Shown: one piece after another, positions 1 to 8,200 of the stretch
Layout: each line of letters starts with the position of its first letter
Numbering within the stretch: the first letter of the stretch is position 1
From: Deltaproteobacteria bacterium
GTDB lineage: Bacteria; Desulfobacterota; DSM-4660; Desulfatiglandales; HGW-15
Assembly: GCA_021737245.1 (NCBI GenBank)
Contig: JAIPEI010000094.1
Location: 1-10,281 of the forward strand
Direction: 5' to 3'
Length of the DNA: 10,281 nucleotides
Notes under the pieces: model-generated
The model's database searches: none
The model's input: only the letters and a program-made list of their open reading frames with translations
What the model was told of the DNA's origin: nothing
Translations under genes and position numbers: made by a program

Positions 1-860
1 GGGCCGGCTTCACCGCCGCCCCCGGCCCCCATCTCCCCCCCCCGGGGGACCCGCTCCAGGACCTCGCCTCCGTGCGGGGCCCCGGCCAGGGCCGAGGTGA
101 GGTCGGCCCCGGCCGCGTGCCTGCCGAAGTGCCGGCCTTCGGTCCACTTGCCGCTCTCCGTGACGTCGTAGATCACGCCTTCCGCCGCCACGTAGGCGGG
201 TTTTCCGCCCGATCCGTCGAACCGGCTGAGGTTGGCGCCGGTGATCTCGTCCTCGTCCGTGTTTCCGGATCCGGGCTGGGCCTCGGCCTTCATGCGCCTA
301 TGAATCGTGGTGACCGCTGTGAGCCCGACCGCCACCATGAGGAGAAAAAGGCAGATCTTGATGAAGAGCATGAGCCCGAAGGTGTTGTCGAAGAAATGCT
401 CCCATCGCCCGATCCGCACCCAGGTGAGGTAGCCGCCCGTGACGGCCAGGACGGCCATGCAGGAGAGCCCCAGCATGCGCTCGTGCTTGGGCAGGCCCCC
501 GGTGAGGCGGGAAGGGCGGACAAAGATGTGGATGTAGAAGATGGCCCCGAAGAAGACCACCCCGGCCAGGAGGTGGAGGTAGCCGAGGAGGAAGCGGAGC
601 ACGCTGTGGAAGGGGGTGTCCAGGGTTTGGGCCCGCTCGATCACCCGGGGCGGGATGGGGTAGCGGTAGCCGTTGCGGATGTAGGCGATGCCCGTGGCGT
701 TGATCGCCCCGCCCATGCTCTGCTCGTGGCAGAAGATGCACCCCTTGCCGGTCTGCTCGGCGTAGCGCTCCTTGGCCTCGGTCGACGGAACGAGCAGCAA
801 GCCGAGCAGGAGGGCCGGCGCGATCAGGCCGGCGAATCGCTTCCAAATGGGACGAATCAT
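1..860 (-). CDS. Membrane cytochrome: heme c site, CopD-like core and cytochrome b5-like domain (partial)
   Basis: Reading leftward from ATG at 860, the frame stays open for 286 residues to the window edge, so the C-terminal end is missing. A Shine-Dalgarno-like GGAGAGG lies just before the ATG. Residues 10-26 are a signal peptide or first membrane segment. C41-x-x-C44-H45 is a c-type heme attachment motif. Three hydrophobic segments follow (about 88-112, 128-148, 160-182) with a CopD-like look (YLHLLAG). Residues 207-272 match the bacterial cytochrome b5-like heme/steroid-binding domain (RFDG, PAYVA, YDVT, GRHFGRH, APHG); H244, H248 and H263 are candidate heme ligands. Positive charges at 115-129 and 188-192 place those loops inside, so the b5 domain should be cytoplasmic and heme c periplasmic. 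It lies 73 bases behind the flavoprotein gene on the same strand with no evident terminator, suggesting an operon. Role as electron acceptor is inferred. The tail beyond residue 273 is glycine-rich and its true end is not visible. Confidence 0.85.
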   Translation of the reverse strand, partial: MIRPIWKRFAGLIAPALLLGLLLVPSTEAKERYAEQTGKGCIFCHEQSMGGAINATGIAYIRNGYRYPIPPRVIERAQTLDTPFHSVLRFLLGYLHLLAGVVFFGAIFYIHIFVRPSRLTGGLPKHERMLGLSCMAVLAVTGGYLTWVRIGRWEHFFDNTFGLMLFIKICLFLLMVAVGLTAVTTIHRRMKAEAQPGSGNTDEDEITGANLSRFDGSGGKPAYVAAEGVIYDVTESGKWTEGRHFGRHAAGADLTSALAGAPHGGEVLERVPRGGEMGAGGGGEAG

Positions 861-933
861 GAGGCCTCTCCGGATCCCTCTACCTTGAAGCCATTCGAGG
901 GGCCTGTCAAGGCGCCCGGACCCGCGCTCCGGC

Positions 934-2505
934 TCACGCCTTTTCGGGCAAGGTCTCCATGACGGTCTCGGCCATGGCCGTGATGGTGAGGCTGGGGTTC
1001 ACGCCCAGGTTCACGGGCACGTTGGACCCGTCCACCACGTAGAGCCCCGGGTGACCGTGGACCTGACCGTCAAACCCCACCACGCCCTGCTCGGGGGTGT
1101 CGCCCATGACCGCGCCCCCGAGGATGTGGGCCGTGGTGGGGACGTCGAAGAGCACCTCGGGCCAGGCGCTCACGGCCCGCCCGCCGATGCGTTCGGCCAT
1201 GCGGCGGGCGATCTCGTTGGCCACGGGGATGTAGGAGGGAATGGCCGGCGCGCCCGGAGCGAGCCGGGTGTTCATGCCGCACGCGCCCAGCCGGTACCAG
1301 CGGGGCCGGTAGTCCAGCTGCATGTGGCTCTCCGTGGTCTGCATGACCAGGAGAATGGGGGTGCGCGCGCCCCAGCCCACGGGGTTGAGGTCCCGGAGGA
1401 AGTCCAGCGGGTGGCGGATCACGGTTCCCAGGAATTTTACGGCGCGCGGCGTTCGGCCCCCGCCGTCGGTCAGCAGCGTGGTGAGGAGGCCCATCAGGTC
1501 CGATCCCCTGGCGAACCGCACCACCTCCACGTGGGTGTGCTCGTCCGGGTAGATGCCGCTGTTGATGGAGATGTGATCCGAGTAGTCCGCCTTGCAATCC
1601 CGGGCCACCGCCCCGACCAGGGCCTCGGAGTTCGTGCGGACGAAGTCCCCCAGCCGGGGGCTCAGGCCCGGCAGGAGCCCCGCCCGCCTGCATCGGAGGA
1701 GCAGCTTCACCGTGCCCATGACCCCGCCCGAGAGGACCACCCTGGCCGCCCGGAAGGTCCGTACCTCCCTGGAGAGGCCCGTGGCCCTCCGCGTCCTGAC
1801 CTCCCAGCCGTCCCCCGCGGGCTGGACGGCCGTGACCTCGGTCTCCGGGATCACCTCCGCGCCCATTTTTTCGGCCAGGTAGAGGTAGTTCTTGTCCAGG
1901 GTGTTCTTGCCCCCCTCCCGGCACCCGGTCATGCATGCCCCGCAGAAGGTGCACCCGGTGCGGTCCGGCCCCAGGCCCCCGAAGTAGGGGTCTTGCACGG
2001 TCTTTCCGGGCTCCCCGAAGTACACGCCCACGTCGTTCACGTGAAAGGTATCCTCCCCCCGGATCTCCCGCCCGATCTCCTGAAGGATCCGGTCGGCCCG
2101 CCCCACCGTGGGACTGGGGTTGGCCCCGAGCATGCGCCGGGCGGTTCGGTAGTGGGTCGCGAGCCGGTCCTTCCACGCCTCCGGCCCCCACCCGGGCTTG
2201 TCGAACACCTCGTCCGGGGGCACCAGGAGGTTGCTGCAGTAGTTGAGGCTCCCGCCTCCCACGCCCACGCCGTGGAGCACGAAGACGTGCCGCAGCAGGG
2301 TCAGACCCCAGATGCCGTATAGCCCCAGCCCGGGCTTCCACAGGCTCTTTCTGAGGTTCCAGTTGGTCTCGGGAAACTCCTCGGGCCGGTACCGCTTTCC
2401 CTGCTCCAGGACGGCCACCCGGTAGCCCTTTTCCGCAAGCCGCAGGGCGGAGACACTCCCCCCGAAGCCCGAGCCCACCACGATCACGTCATACGGGACG
2501 TACAT
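934..2505 (-). CDS. GMC-family flavoprotein oxidoreductase, cholesterol oxidase (ChoD)-like
   Basis: A 523-residue FAD enzyme of the glucose-methanol-choline family, expected to oxidise an alcohol, possibly a sterol or other hydrophobic alcohol. The N-terminal nucleotide-binding motif GSGFGG is at residues 11-16 and a second glycine-rich GMC segment (GVGVGGG) is near 79-85. The C-terminal end has the family's catalytic His (HILGG, about H460) and Asn (NPSLTI, about N503), plus the usual GLYVVDGS strand. C185, C188, C191 and C195 form a CxxCxxCxxxC cluster followed by KNTLDKNYLYLAE, typical of the ChoD-like branch and reminiscent of an iron-sulfur site. ATG at 2505 is preferred because it immediately precedes the flavin motif and has GAGGG nine bases upstream; an in-frame TTG at 2577 would add 24 unlikely residues and lies inside a dyad. 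No signal peptide is seen, so the enzyme is probably cytoplasmic. The downstream membrane cytochrome is a plausible electron acceptor. Family assignment is firm; the substrate is unknown. Confidence 0.92.
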   Translation of the reverse strand: MYVPYDVIVVGSGFGGSVSALRLAEKGYRVAVLEQGKRYRPEEFPETNWNLRKSLWKPGLGLYGIWGLTLLRHVFVLHGVGVGGGSLNYCSNLLVPPDEVFDKPGWGPEAWKDRLATHYRTARRMLGANPSPTVGRADRILQEIGREIRGEDTFHVNDVGVYFGEPGKTVQDPYFGGLGPDRTGCTFCGACMTGCREGGKNTLDKNYLYLAEKMGAEVIPETEVTAVQPAGDGWEVRTRRATGLSREVRTFRAARVVLSGGVMGTVKLLLRCRRAGLLPGLSPRLGDFVRTNSEALVGAVARDCKADYSDHISINSGIYPDEHTHVEVVRFARGSDLMGLLTTLLTDGGGRTPRAVKFLGTVIRHPLDFLRDLNPVGWGARTPILLVMQTTESHMQLDYRPRWYRLGACGMNTRLAPGAPAIPSYIPVANEIARRMAERIGGRAVSAWPEVLFDVPTTAHILGGAVMGDTPEQGVVGFDGQVHGHPGLYVVDGSNVPVNLGVNPSLTITAMAETVMETLPEKA

Positions 2506-3013
2506 CGGCCTGTACCCTCGCAGTGTGATGAAACCAGCGGACCCCTTCCCCGGATCCAGGGATGCTTCACCATCCAAACCTGTTGCGACAAAAGCAAAAA
2601 TGCGCTAGGTTTGGGTGTCGTTCACAGTCAGCGCTCCTTTTGCTGTCCAAGGGCACTTTCACACGATCTCCTCCTGTTTGAAGCAGGTCGCGCTCTTGAA
2701 ACCCGGGCCCACGACTGCAAACCCATCTTTGCACATCCCCCCATGAGGAGACAACATGATTGACGGCTTCGCAGCAACCCGCACAGCCGGGGGCCAGAGA
2801 GCGACAGATTTTCCTTTCCGATTCCAGTGACTTGCAGTGTTGCCGGCGGCGACCAAGGCCAGTGGTCATACTTATACCGATTTCCTCTACAAAATACGGT
2901 CCACTGTAAGTGTGCCTTGATGGTTGTCCTTATGAGGACAGCCGGCTGATACCGGAAATCCATTGTCACACGGAGGTCCGGATGATCCTTGCTGACGAGC
3001 TCATGTACAGGAA
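2506..3013. other. Divergent intergenic spacer between GMC and photolyase genes
   Basis: About 500 bases separate two divergently transcribed genes, and the sequence is visibly less GC-rich than its flanks. It should hold promoters for both directions. An AT-richer patch at about 2866-2905 contains weak minus-10-like hexamers (TATACC at 2873, TACAAA at 2888), but no convincing minus-35 element was found. A small hairpin, TGTCCT/AGGACA with a four-base loop, lies at 2925-2940. Open frames on the minus strand here (for example 2567-2869) show no family resemblance and odd composition, so they are not called. No IS ends, tRNA or rRNA were seen. Confidence 0.5.
2574..2614. promoter_or_regulatory. 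Dyad upstream of the GMC gene
   Basis: CCAAACCT at 2574-2581 is exactly mirrored by AGGTTTGG at 2607-2614. Inside it, GTTGCG (2582-2587) and TGCGCT (2601-2606) can extend the stem imperfectly, leaving a 13-base A-rich loop. The centre is about 90 bases before the preferred GMC start. It could be an operator or a 5' untranslated hairpin of the leftward transcript; no T-tract typical of a terminator follows on either strand. Structure is seen; function is inferred. Confidence 0.4.
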
Positions 3014-3059
3014 ATGGAATCCTACCGAGACATCGAACCGCAGCGGATCGAACTGCTGA
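2982..3059 (+). CDS. Possible 25-residue leader ORF overlapping the photolyase start
   Basis: ATG at 2982 is preceded by the strong ribosome binding site CGGAGG five to six bases upstream. The frame runs 25 codons to TGA at 3057 and overlaps the first 46 bases of the photolyase gene in another frame. The photolyase ATG itself has only AGGAA directly abutting it, which is poor spacing. Two readings fit: a leader peptide whose translation opens the photolyase start, or a small indel that detached the true photolyase N-terminus. The peptide has no recognised motif. Confidence 0.35.
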   Translation: MILADELMYRKWNPTETSNRSGSNC

Positions 3060-4399
3060 GCCGACACGACAGGCCCTGCGAGGGCACTTACGTGCTCTAC
3101 TGGATGCAGGCGGCGCAGAGGGAGCATTTCAATCCGGCACTGGAGCTTGCGATTCGACGGGCGAATGAGCTGGACCAGCCGCTCCTGGTCGGGTTCGGTC
3201 TGATGGACGACTTTCCGGAGGCGAACCTCCGGCACTATCGGTTCATGCTCCAGGGTCTGGCCGACGCCCGCCGGGCCCTGGCAAGGCGGGAAATCAAGCT
3301 GGTGGTCCTTCACAGCCCGCCCGACGAGGCGGCTCTTCAGCTGGGCCGGGATGCGTCGCTGATCGTGACCGACCGGGGTCACACACGGGTGCAGCGGCAA
3401 TGGCGGAACCGGGTGGCAGAGGAGGCGGGCCGCCCGGTGATCCAGGTGGAAACGAATCTGATCGTCCCTGTGGACACGGCCAGCGACAAGCGGGAGTACG
3501 CAGCCAGAACCCTCCGCAGCAAGGTGCACAAGCATCTTCCCAGGTTCCTCCATCCCCTGGAGAGGACCGAACCGCGCAAGCCGTCCCTGCCCCTCCAAGT
3601 CCCCGGGATGGACGTGGACGATCCGGACGGGGCCTGTGCGCGGTTGAACCTGGACCGGTCGGTCGATCCGGTCGACCGGTTCACGGGCGGGCAGAGGGAG
3701 GCGCGCCGGGTCTTCCAGGCGTTCCTCGATGAACGCCTGAAGCATTACGCCGCCCACCGGAACCAGCCCCAGACCGACGATGTCTCTTACATGAGCATGT
3801 ACCTCCACTTCGGGCAGGTCTCGCCGGTGTGGCTGGCGCTCGAGCTGGAAAAGGGCCGCGGCCTCCGGGAAAGCCGGGACGTCTTCATCGAGGAGCTGCT
3901 GGTGCGCCGGGAGCTGGCCCACAACTACACGCTGTTCGAGCCCGATTACGACCGGTACGACGCCCTGCCGGACTGGGCTAAAAAGACCCTGGGGGAGCAC
4001 CGGAACGACGCGCGTGAGCATTTGTACACACCGGAGCAGCTCGAGGAGGCTGCGACCCATGACCCCTACTGGAACGCGGCCATGCGGGAGATGCGGCACA
4101 CCGGCTACATGCACAACCACATGCGCATGTACTGGGGGAAAAAGATACTCGAATGGACCGACACTCCGGAGAACGCCTTCTCGGTGGCCCTGGCGTTGAA
4201 CAACAGATATCTCATCGACGGCCGGGATCCCAACAGCTACGCGGGTGTTGCCTGGGTGTTCGGCCTGCACGACCGGCCGTGGCCCGAGCGGCCGATCTTC
4301 GGCAAGGTGCGCTACATGGCCGCCTCGGGACTGGAGCGCAAATGCGATCCCGAGGCGTACGTGCGCAAGGTGGACCGGCTGGTGCAAGGCGGCCGATGA
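3014..4399 (+). CDS. Class II CPD photolyase (deoxyribodipyrimidine photolyase)
   Basis: A 461-residue FAD enzyme that repairs UV-induced cyclobutane pyrimidine dimers with blue or near-UV light. The N-terminal alpha/beta domain shows class II hallmarks YVLYWMQ (near residue 27), PEANLRHY and VTDRGH, then SDKREYAARTLR. The C-terminal FAD domain has LVRRELAHNY, DPYWNAAMREM, GYMHNHMRMYWGKKILEW and NNRYLIDGRDPNSYAG. W353, W374 and W381 have the same spacing (21 and 7) as the tryptophan electron-transfer chain W360/W381/W388 known from the Methanosarcina mazei class II enzyme, so photoreduction should be possible. Length is normal for the class and no truncation is seen. ATG 3014 is the first start after an in-frame TGA at 2993, but its ribosome binding site is badly spaced and a leader ORF overlaps it. 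Any photoantenna cofactor cannot be read from the sequence by eye. Confidence 0.96.
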   Translation: MESYRDIEPQRIELLSRHDRPCEGTYVLYWMQAAQREHFNPALELAIRRANELDQPLLVGFGLMDDFPEANLRHYRFMLQGLADARRALARREIKLVVLHSPPDEAALQLGRDASLIVTDRGHTRVQRQWRNRVAEEAGRPVIQVETNLIVPVDTASDKREYAARTLRSKVHKHLPRFLHPLERTEPRKPSLPLQVPGMDVDDPDGACARLNLDRSVDPVDRFTGGQREARRVFQAFLDERLKHYAAHRNQPQTDDVSYMSMYLHFGQVSPVWLALELEKGRGLRESRDVFIEELLVRRELAHNYTLFEPDYDRYDALPDWAKKTLGEHRNDAREHLYTPEQLEEAATHDPYWNAAMREMRHTGYMHNHMRMYWGKKILEWTDTPENAFSVALALNNRYLIDGRDPNSYAGVAWVFGLHDRPWPERPIFGKVRYMAASGLERKCDPEAYVRKVDRLVQGGR

Positions 4400-4415
4400 G
4401 CCGGTCCCTCCGGCT
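4399..4415 (+). other. Hairpin at the photolyase stop codon
   Basis: AGCCGG (4399-4404) and CCGGCT (4410-4415) form a perfect six-base stem with a five-base loop, starting at the last base of the TGA stop. A-rich rather than T-rich sequence follows, so it is not a classical intrinsic terminator. GTCCCT (4404-4409) can alternatively pair with AGGGAC (4422-4427). It might stabilise the transcript end or attenuate read-through; it could also be chance in GC-rich DNA. Confidence 0.3.
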
Positions 4416-4526
4416 GAAAAAAGGGACATTGACAAGAGAATTTTGCGGGGTTTGAATCCCTGGAGCGCGGCAGCCGGGCCGGTCGTCGCGAACGGCGTTT
4501 CCGGGTCCCCGGAGGGGAGGCGTGTG

Positions 4527-5132
4527 ATGAAGGTAAAAGCAGACCATGTCATGCAGTTCAAGGTGACCCTCAAGGAGATCAAGCCCCCGATCTGGAGACG
4601 GATCCGGGTGCCGTCCGACTACTCCTTCTGGGACCTGCACGTGGCCATCCAGGACGCCATGGGCTGGCTCGACTACCACCTTCACGAGTTCCGGTTTTCC
4701 GATCCGGGCATGCCGAACGAGCTGAGAATCGGCATTCCGGATCCGGACTTCGAGGATGATGTGATCCCCGGCTGGGAGCTGCCCATCGCCGCGGTCTTCA
4801 CCCTGGCCAACCGCAAGGCGGGGTATGAGTACGACTTCGGAGACGGCTGGGAGCACACGGTAATGCTCGAGAAGATCCTTCCCCGGGAAAAGGAGATGGT
4901 GCTGCCGGCCTGCATTGCCGGCCGGCGGGCGTGCCCGCCGGAGGACTGCGGCGGTGTCTGGGGCTACGAGAAGCTCCTCCAGATCATGTGCAACCCGGAG
5001 GACGACCGGTACGAGGAGATGGTGGCGTGGCTCGGAGAGCCCTTTGATCCCGAAGCGTTTTACAAGGATGCCGTCGCCTTTGACGATCCCCGGGCACGCT
5101 GGCGGATCGCCTTCACCGAAGGGGCTGAGTAG
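4527..5132 (+). CDS. Plasmid pRiA4b ORF-3-like family protein
   Basis: A 201-residue soluble protein of the pRiA4b ORF-3-like family, whose biochemical role is not established. Family features are the opening FKVTLKEIKPPIWRRIRVP (residues 11-29), DLHVAIQDAMGW, the HLHEF segment (51-55), the strong YDFGDGWEH block (102-110), and the cysteine region ACIAGRRACPPEDCGG (128-143) with C129, C136 and C141. Together with H51, H53 and H110 these cysteines might bind a metal, which is inference. ATG 4527 follows the strong ribosome binding site GGAGGGGAGG with six bases between; a GTG immediately before it is also possible. The gene starts 127 bases after the photolyase on the same strand. The family is often found on plasmids or near mobile elements, but none is visible here. 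No membrane segment or signal peptide is present. Confidence 0.9.
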   Translation: MKVKADHVMQFKVTLKEIKPPIWRRIRVPSDYSFWDLHVAIQDAMGWLDYHLHEFRFSDPGMPNELRIGIPDPDFEDDVIPGWELPIAAVFTLANRKAGYEYDFGDGWEHTVMLEKILPREKEMVLPACIAGRRACPPEDCGGVWGYEKLLQIMCNPEDDRYEEMVAWLGEPFDPEAFYKDAVAFDDPRARWRIAFTEGAE

Positions 5133-5138
5133 CAGCCC
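5122..5138 (+). other. Hairpin spanning the stop codon of the pRiA4b-like gene
   Basis: GGGCTG (5122-5127) and CAGCCC (5133-5138) make a perfect six-base stem with a five-base loop containing the TAG stop. No T-tract follows. The geometry repeats the hairpin at the photolyase stop (six-base stem, five-base loop). Significance is uncertain. Confidence 0.25.
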
Positions 5139-5152
5139 AGGCCTGAGCAAGA

Positions 5153-5158
5153 TATAAC
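5153..5158 (+). promoter_or_regulatory. Candidate minus-10 element upstream of the sensor kinase
   Basis: TATAAC matches five of six bases of the sigma-70 minus-10 consensus and lies about 100 bases before the kinase ATG. No good minus-35 hexamer is found 16-18 bases upstream, so this is only a weak promoter call. Two direct GGCTGC copies (5206 and 5214) lie between it and the gene. Confidence 0.2.
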
Positions 5159-5259
5159 CGCAAAAACCGGAGTACGCCTCACGTTGTGCAGTGCTGATCT
5201 GAACGGGCTGCAAGGCTGCTGAAATCGATTGCCGCGTAACACAAAAGGCCAATGGAACC

Positions 5260-8200
5260 ATGAAAAAAACCATCTGGATTGCAGCATCGGCTCTTGTGGC
5301 GTTTGCCCTGTACGCCGCCAGTCTCTACAACTATCTCCTGTTCCACCTGCTTTCCGAAGTCTTTGCCATCATTATCGCATGTGGCATCTTCATGGTCGCC
5401 TGGAACTGTCGCCATTACATGGGCAACCAGTACCTGCTGTTCCTCGGAATCGCCTACCTGTTCATCGGCTCGCTCGATCTGGTCCACACCTTCACCTACA
5501 AGGGCATGAACCTGATGCCGGGATACTCGGCGAATGCACCGACGCAGCTGTGGATCGCGGCGCGGTACATGGAAAGCCTGACGCTTCTCGCGGCGCCGTT
5601 GATGTTCCGGTTGCGCACCAGGGCCGGCTACATGGCGCTCGGGTATGGGGCCGTGTCCGCCGGGCTGCTGCTTTCCATCCTGTACTGGGGGATTTTTCCC
5701 GACTGCTTTGTCGAAGACGCCGGAGGTCTGACCCCCTTCAAGAAGATCAGCGAGTACGTGATCAGCGCGATCCTGCTGGCATCGGCGGGGCTTCTCCTGC
5801 GTTTCAGGGACCGGTTCGAGCCAAAGGTCCTGCGATGGCTTTTGCTCTCGATCGCCTTCACGATCGTCTCGGAGCTGTCGTTCACGACCTACGCCAGCGT
5901 GTACGGCTTCACCAACCTGCTCGGGCATTTCTTCAAGATCGTATCCTTCTTCCTGATCTACAAGGCGGTGATCGAAACGGGCCTGACCAGCCCATACGAC
6001 CTGCTCTTCCGGGACCTGCACCGGCAGCGGGAGTGGCTTCGGGTCACCCTCGGGAGCATCGGAGATGCCGTGATCGCCACGGACACGTCCGCCCGGATCA
6101 CCTTCCTCAATGCCGTGGCGTCTACGCTGACCGGTTGGGAAACCGGGGAGGCCATGGGCCGGCCGGTCACCGATGTGCTGAGGACCATCGACGAGCAGAG
6201 CCGCGAGCCCGCCGAGGATGTGGCCGGCCGGGTCCTGAAGGAGAAGCGGGTCGTAAAGATGGCCAACCATACCGCCCTGCTCAGCCGGGACGGCCGCGAG
6301 ATCCCCATCGAGGACAGCGCGGCGCCCATCGAGGACCGCGACGGTCACGTGCTGGGGGCGGTGATCGTCTTCCACGACGTCACGGAAAGGCGCCTGGCCC
6401 GGAACTCCCTCCTCCGGAGCGAAAAGCGGTTTCGCTCGGTGGTGGACTCCAACATCATCGGCGTGGTCTTCTCCGATCCGGGCACCGGACGGGTCACCGA
6501 CGCCAACGACGAGTTCCTGCGCATTGCCGGGCGCAGCCGCAAGGAGCTGACCGCCGGAGCCCTCCTGTGGAGCCACATCGTGGCGCCCGATTTTCAGGAT
6601 CCGGAGGGTCGCCCGGTCGAGACGCACCCGGACGACGCGCCCGGCAGGGCCGTGGAGAAGGAGTACCTGCGGCCGGACGGCACGCGGGTGCCGGTCATCG
6701 TGGGCAGCTCCTTCCTGGACGACACCCGGCGGCAGACCGTGTCCTATGTGCTGGACAACACCGAGCGCAAGCGGGTGGAGGAGGCCCTGCGCCGCAGCGA
6801 GAGCACCTATCGGGCGATTGCGCACAACTTCCCCGCCGGCGGCGTTTACGTGTTCGACCGCGACAGGCGCATTCAGGTGGCCGACGGGCAGGGCCTTGCC
6901 CTGATCGGATTTTCCCGGGAGACGCTGGAAGGCCGGTCCTGGGAGGTGCTGGACGAGTCCCTGCGCAGCCGGCTGGAAAAGGGCGTGGAGGACGTCCTCC
7001 ACGGTCGGAGTGGTGAGCAGGAGCTCGAGTACCGCGGCCGGATCCGACACGTCCACTTCGTCCCGATCCGGGACGGGCAGGGGGAGGTCATGCTCGGCAT
7101 GATCGTGGCCCAGGACGTCACAGAGCAGCGGGAGAACCAAAAGGCCCTGGCACGGGCCAACGAGGAGCTGGAACGTAAGGTGCGTGAACGCACCGCCGAG
7201 CTGGAGGACAACTACAGAAAGCTCAGCCAGGCCAACGAGAGGCTGAACGCCAGGGCGGACCAGCTGAGGATGCTGGCCGGGGAGCTCACCATGGCCGAGC
7301 AGCGAGAGCGAAAGCGGTTGAGCAAGCTCCTGCACGACGGCCTGCAGCAGTACTTGGCCATCGCCAAGCTGCAGGTCGGTCACATCGCCCACAAAATCGG
7401 TGACCCGGACCTGCACCGTGAAGCAGAGACGATCGAAGAGAACCTGGGTGAGAGCATACAGCTGGCCCGTTCGTTGAGCGCGGAGCTGAGTCCGCCCGTT
7501 CTTCACGAAGGCGGACTTTCCTCCGGCCTGGAGTGGCTGTCACGCTGGGTGAACGAGAACCACGGCTTCAGCGTGGCCCTTTCCATCGAGGACAGCCCGG
7601 ACCTGCCCGAGGACGTCAAGGTGCTGGTGTTCGAGGCTGTGCGCGAGCTGCTTTTCAACGCCGTCAAGCATGCGGGGGTGTCCCGGGCCCGGGTAGCCCT
7701 CGCCGGAGACGATACAGGCGGGATTCGTATCACCGTAAGCGACGAAGGCGCGGGGTTCGATCCCGACGGCTTGAACCGTTCGGAGGAGAACCTCTCCGGA
7801 CTGGGCCTGTTCAGCATACGCGAGAGGATCGAGCTGATCGGGGGGAGCTTCGAGATCGAAAGCGAGCCCGGAAAGGGCTCCTGCTTCACCCTGCACGTTC
7901 CCAACGCCGTCACGCCGGCCGCCGTCCCCGGCGAAACGAGACCCGGGCTCGAAGCCGCCCGGGAGAAGGAGCCGTCCGAGGCCGGGGCCATCCGCGTGCT
8001 GCTTGCCGACGACCACGCCCTCTTTCGCGACGGCATGGCCCGGCTCCTGGCCAGGGAGCCGGACATGGAGGTGGTGGGGCATGCGATGAACGGCCGGGAG
8101 GCCGTGGAGACGGCGCGGAGGCTGAGGCCGGACGTCGTGCTGATGGACATCAACATGCCGGAGGTCGACGGGATCGAAGCCACGGAGGCCATCCATCGGG

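Noticed and set aside
298..846. 182-codon minus-strand frame within the cytochrome gene
   Set aside because: It overlaps in another frame the cytochrome reading frame that carries CxxCH, membrane helices and b5 motifs.
905..910. Perfect TTGACA on the minus strand between GMC and cytochrome genes
   Set aside because: The hexamer 17 bases downstream is CAAGGT, a poor minus-10, so an internal promoter is not supported.
1051..2322. 423-codon plus-strand frame opposite the GMC gene
   Set aside because: The GMC frame has all expected motifs; this frame is Gly/Pro/Arg/His-rich in the manner of shadow translation.
2756..2830. 24-codon plus-strand ORF with GAGGAG upstream in the divergent spacer
   Set aside because: Good ribosome binding site but no motif, no gene close behind it, and short enough to occur by chance.
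2966..4582. 538-codon minus-strand frame opposite the photolyase
   Set aside because: Antisense shadow of an unmistakable class II photolyase; no family resemblance of its own.
5179..7506. 775-codon open frame on the minus strand opposite the kinase
   Set aside because: It lies wholly antisense to a protein with clear kinase and PAS motifs and shows no recognisable domain; long antisense frames are expected in GC-rich coding DNA.
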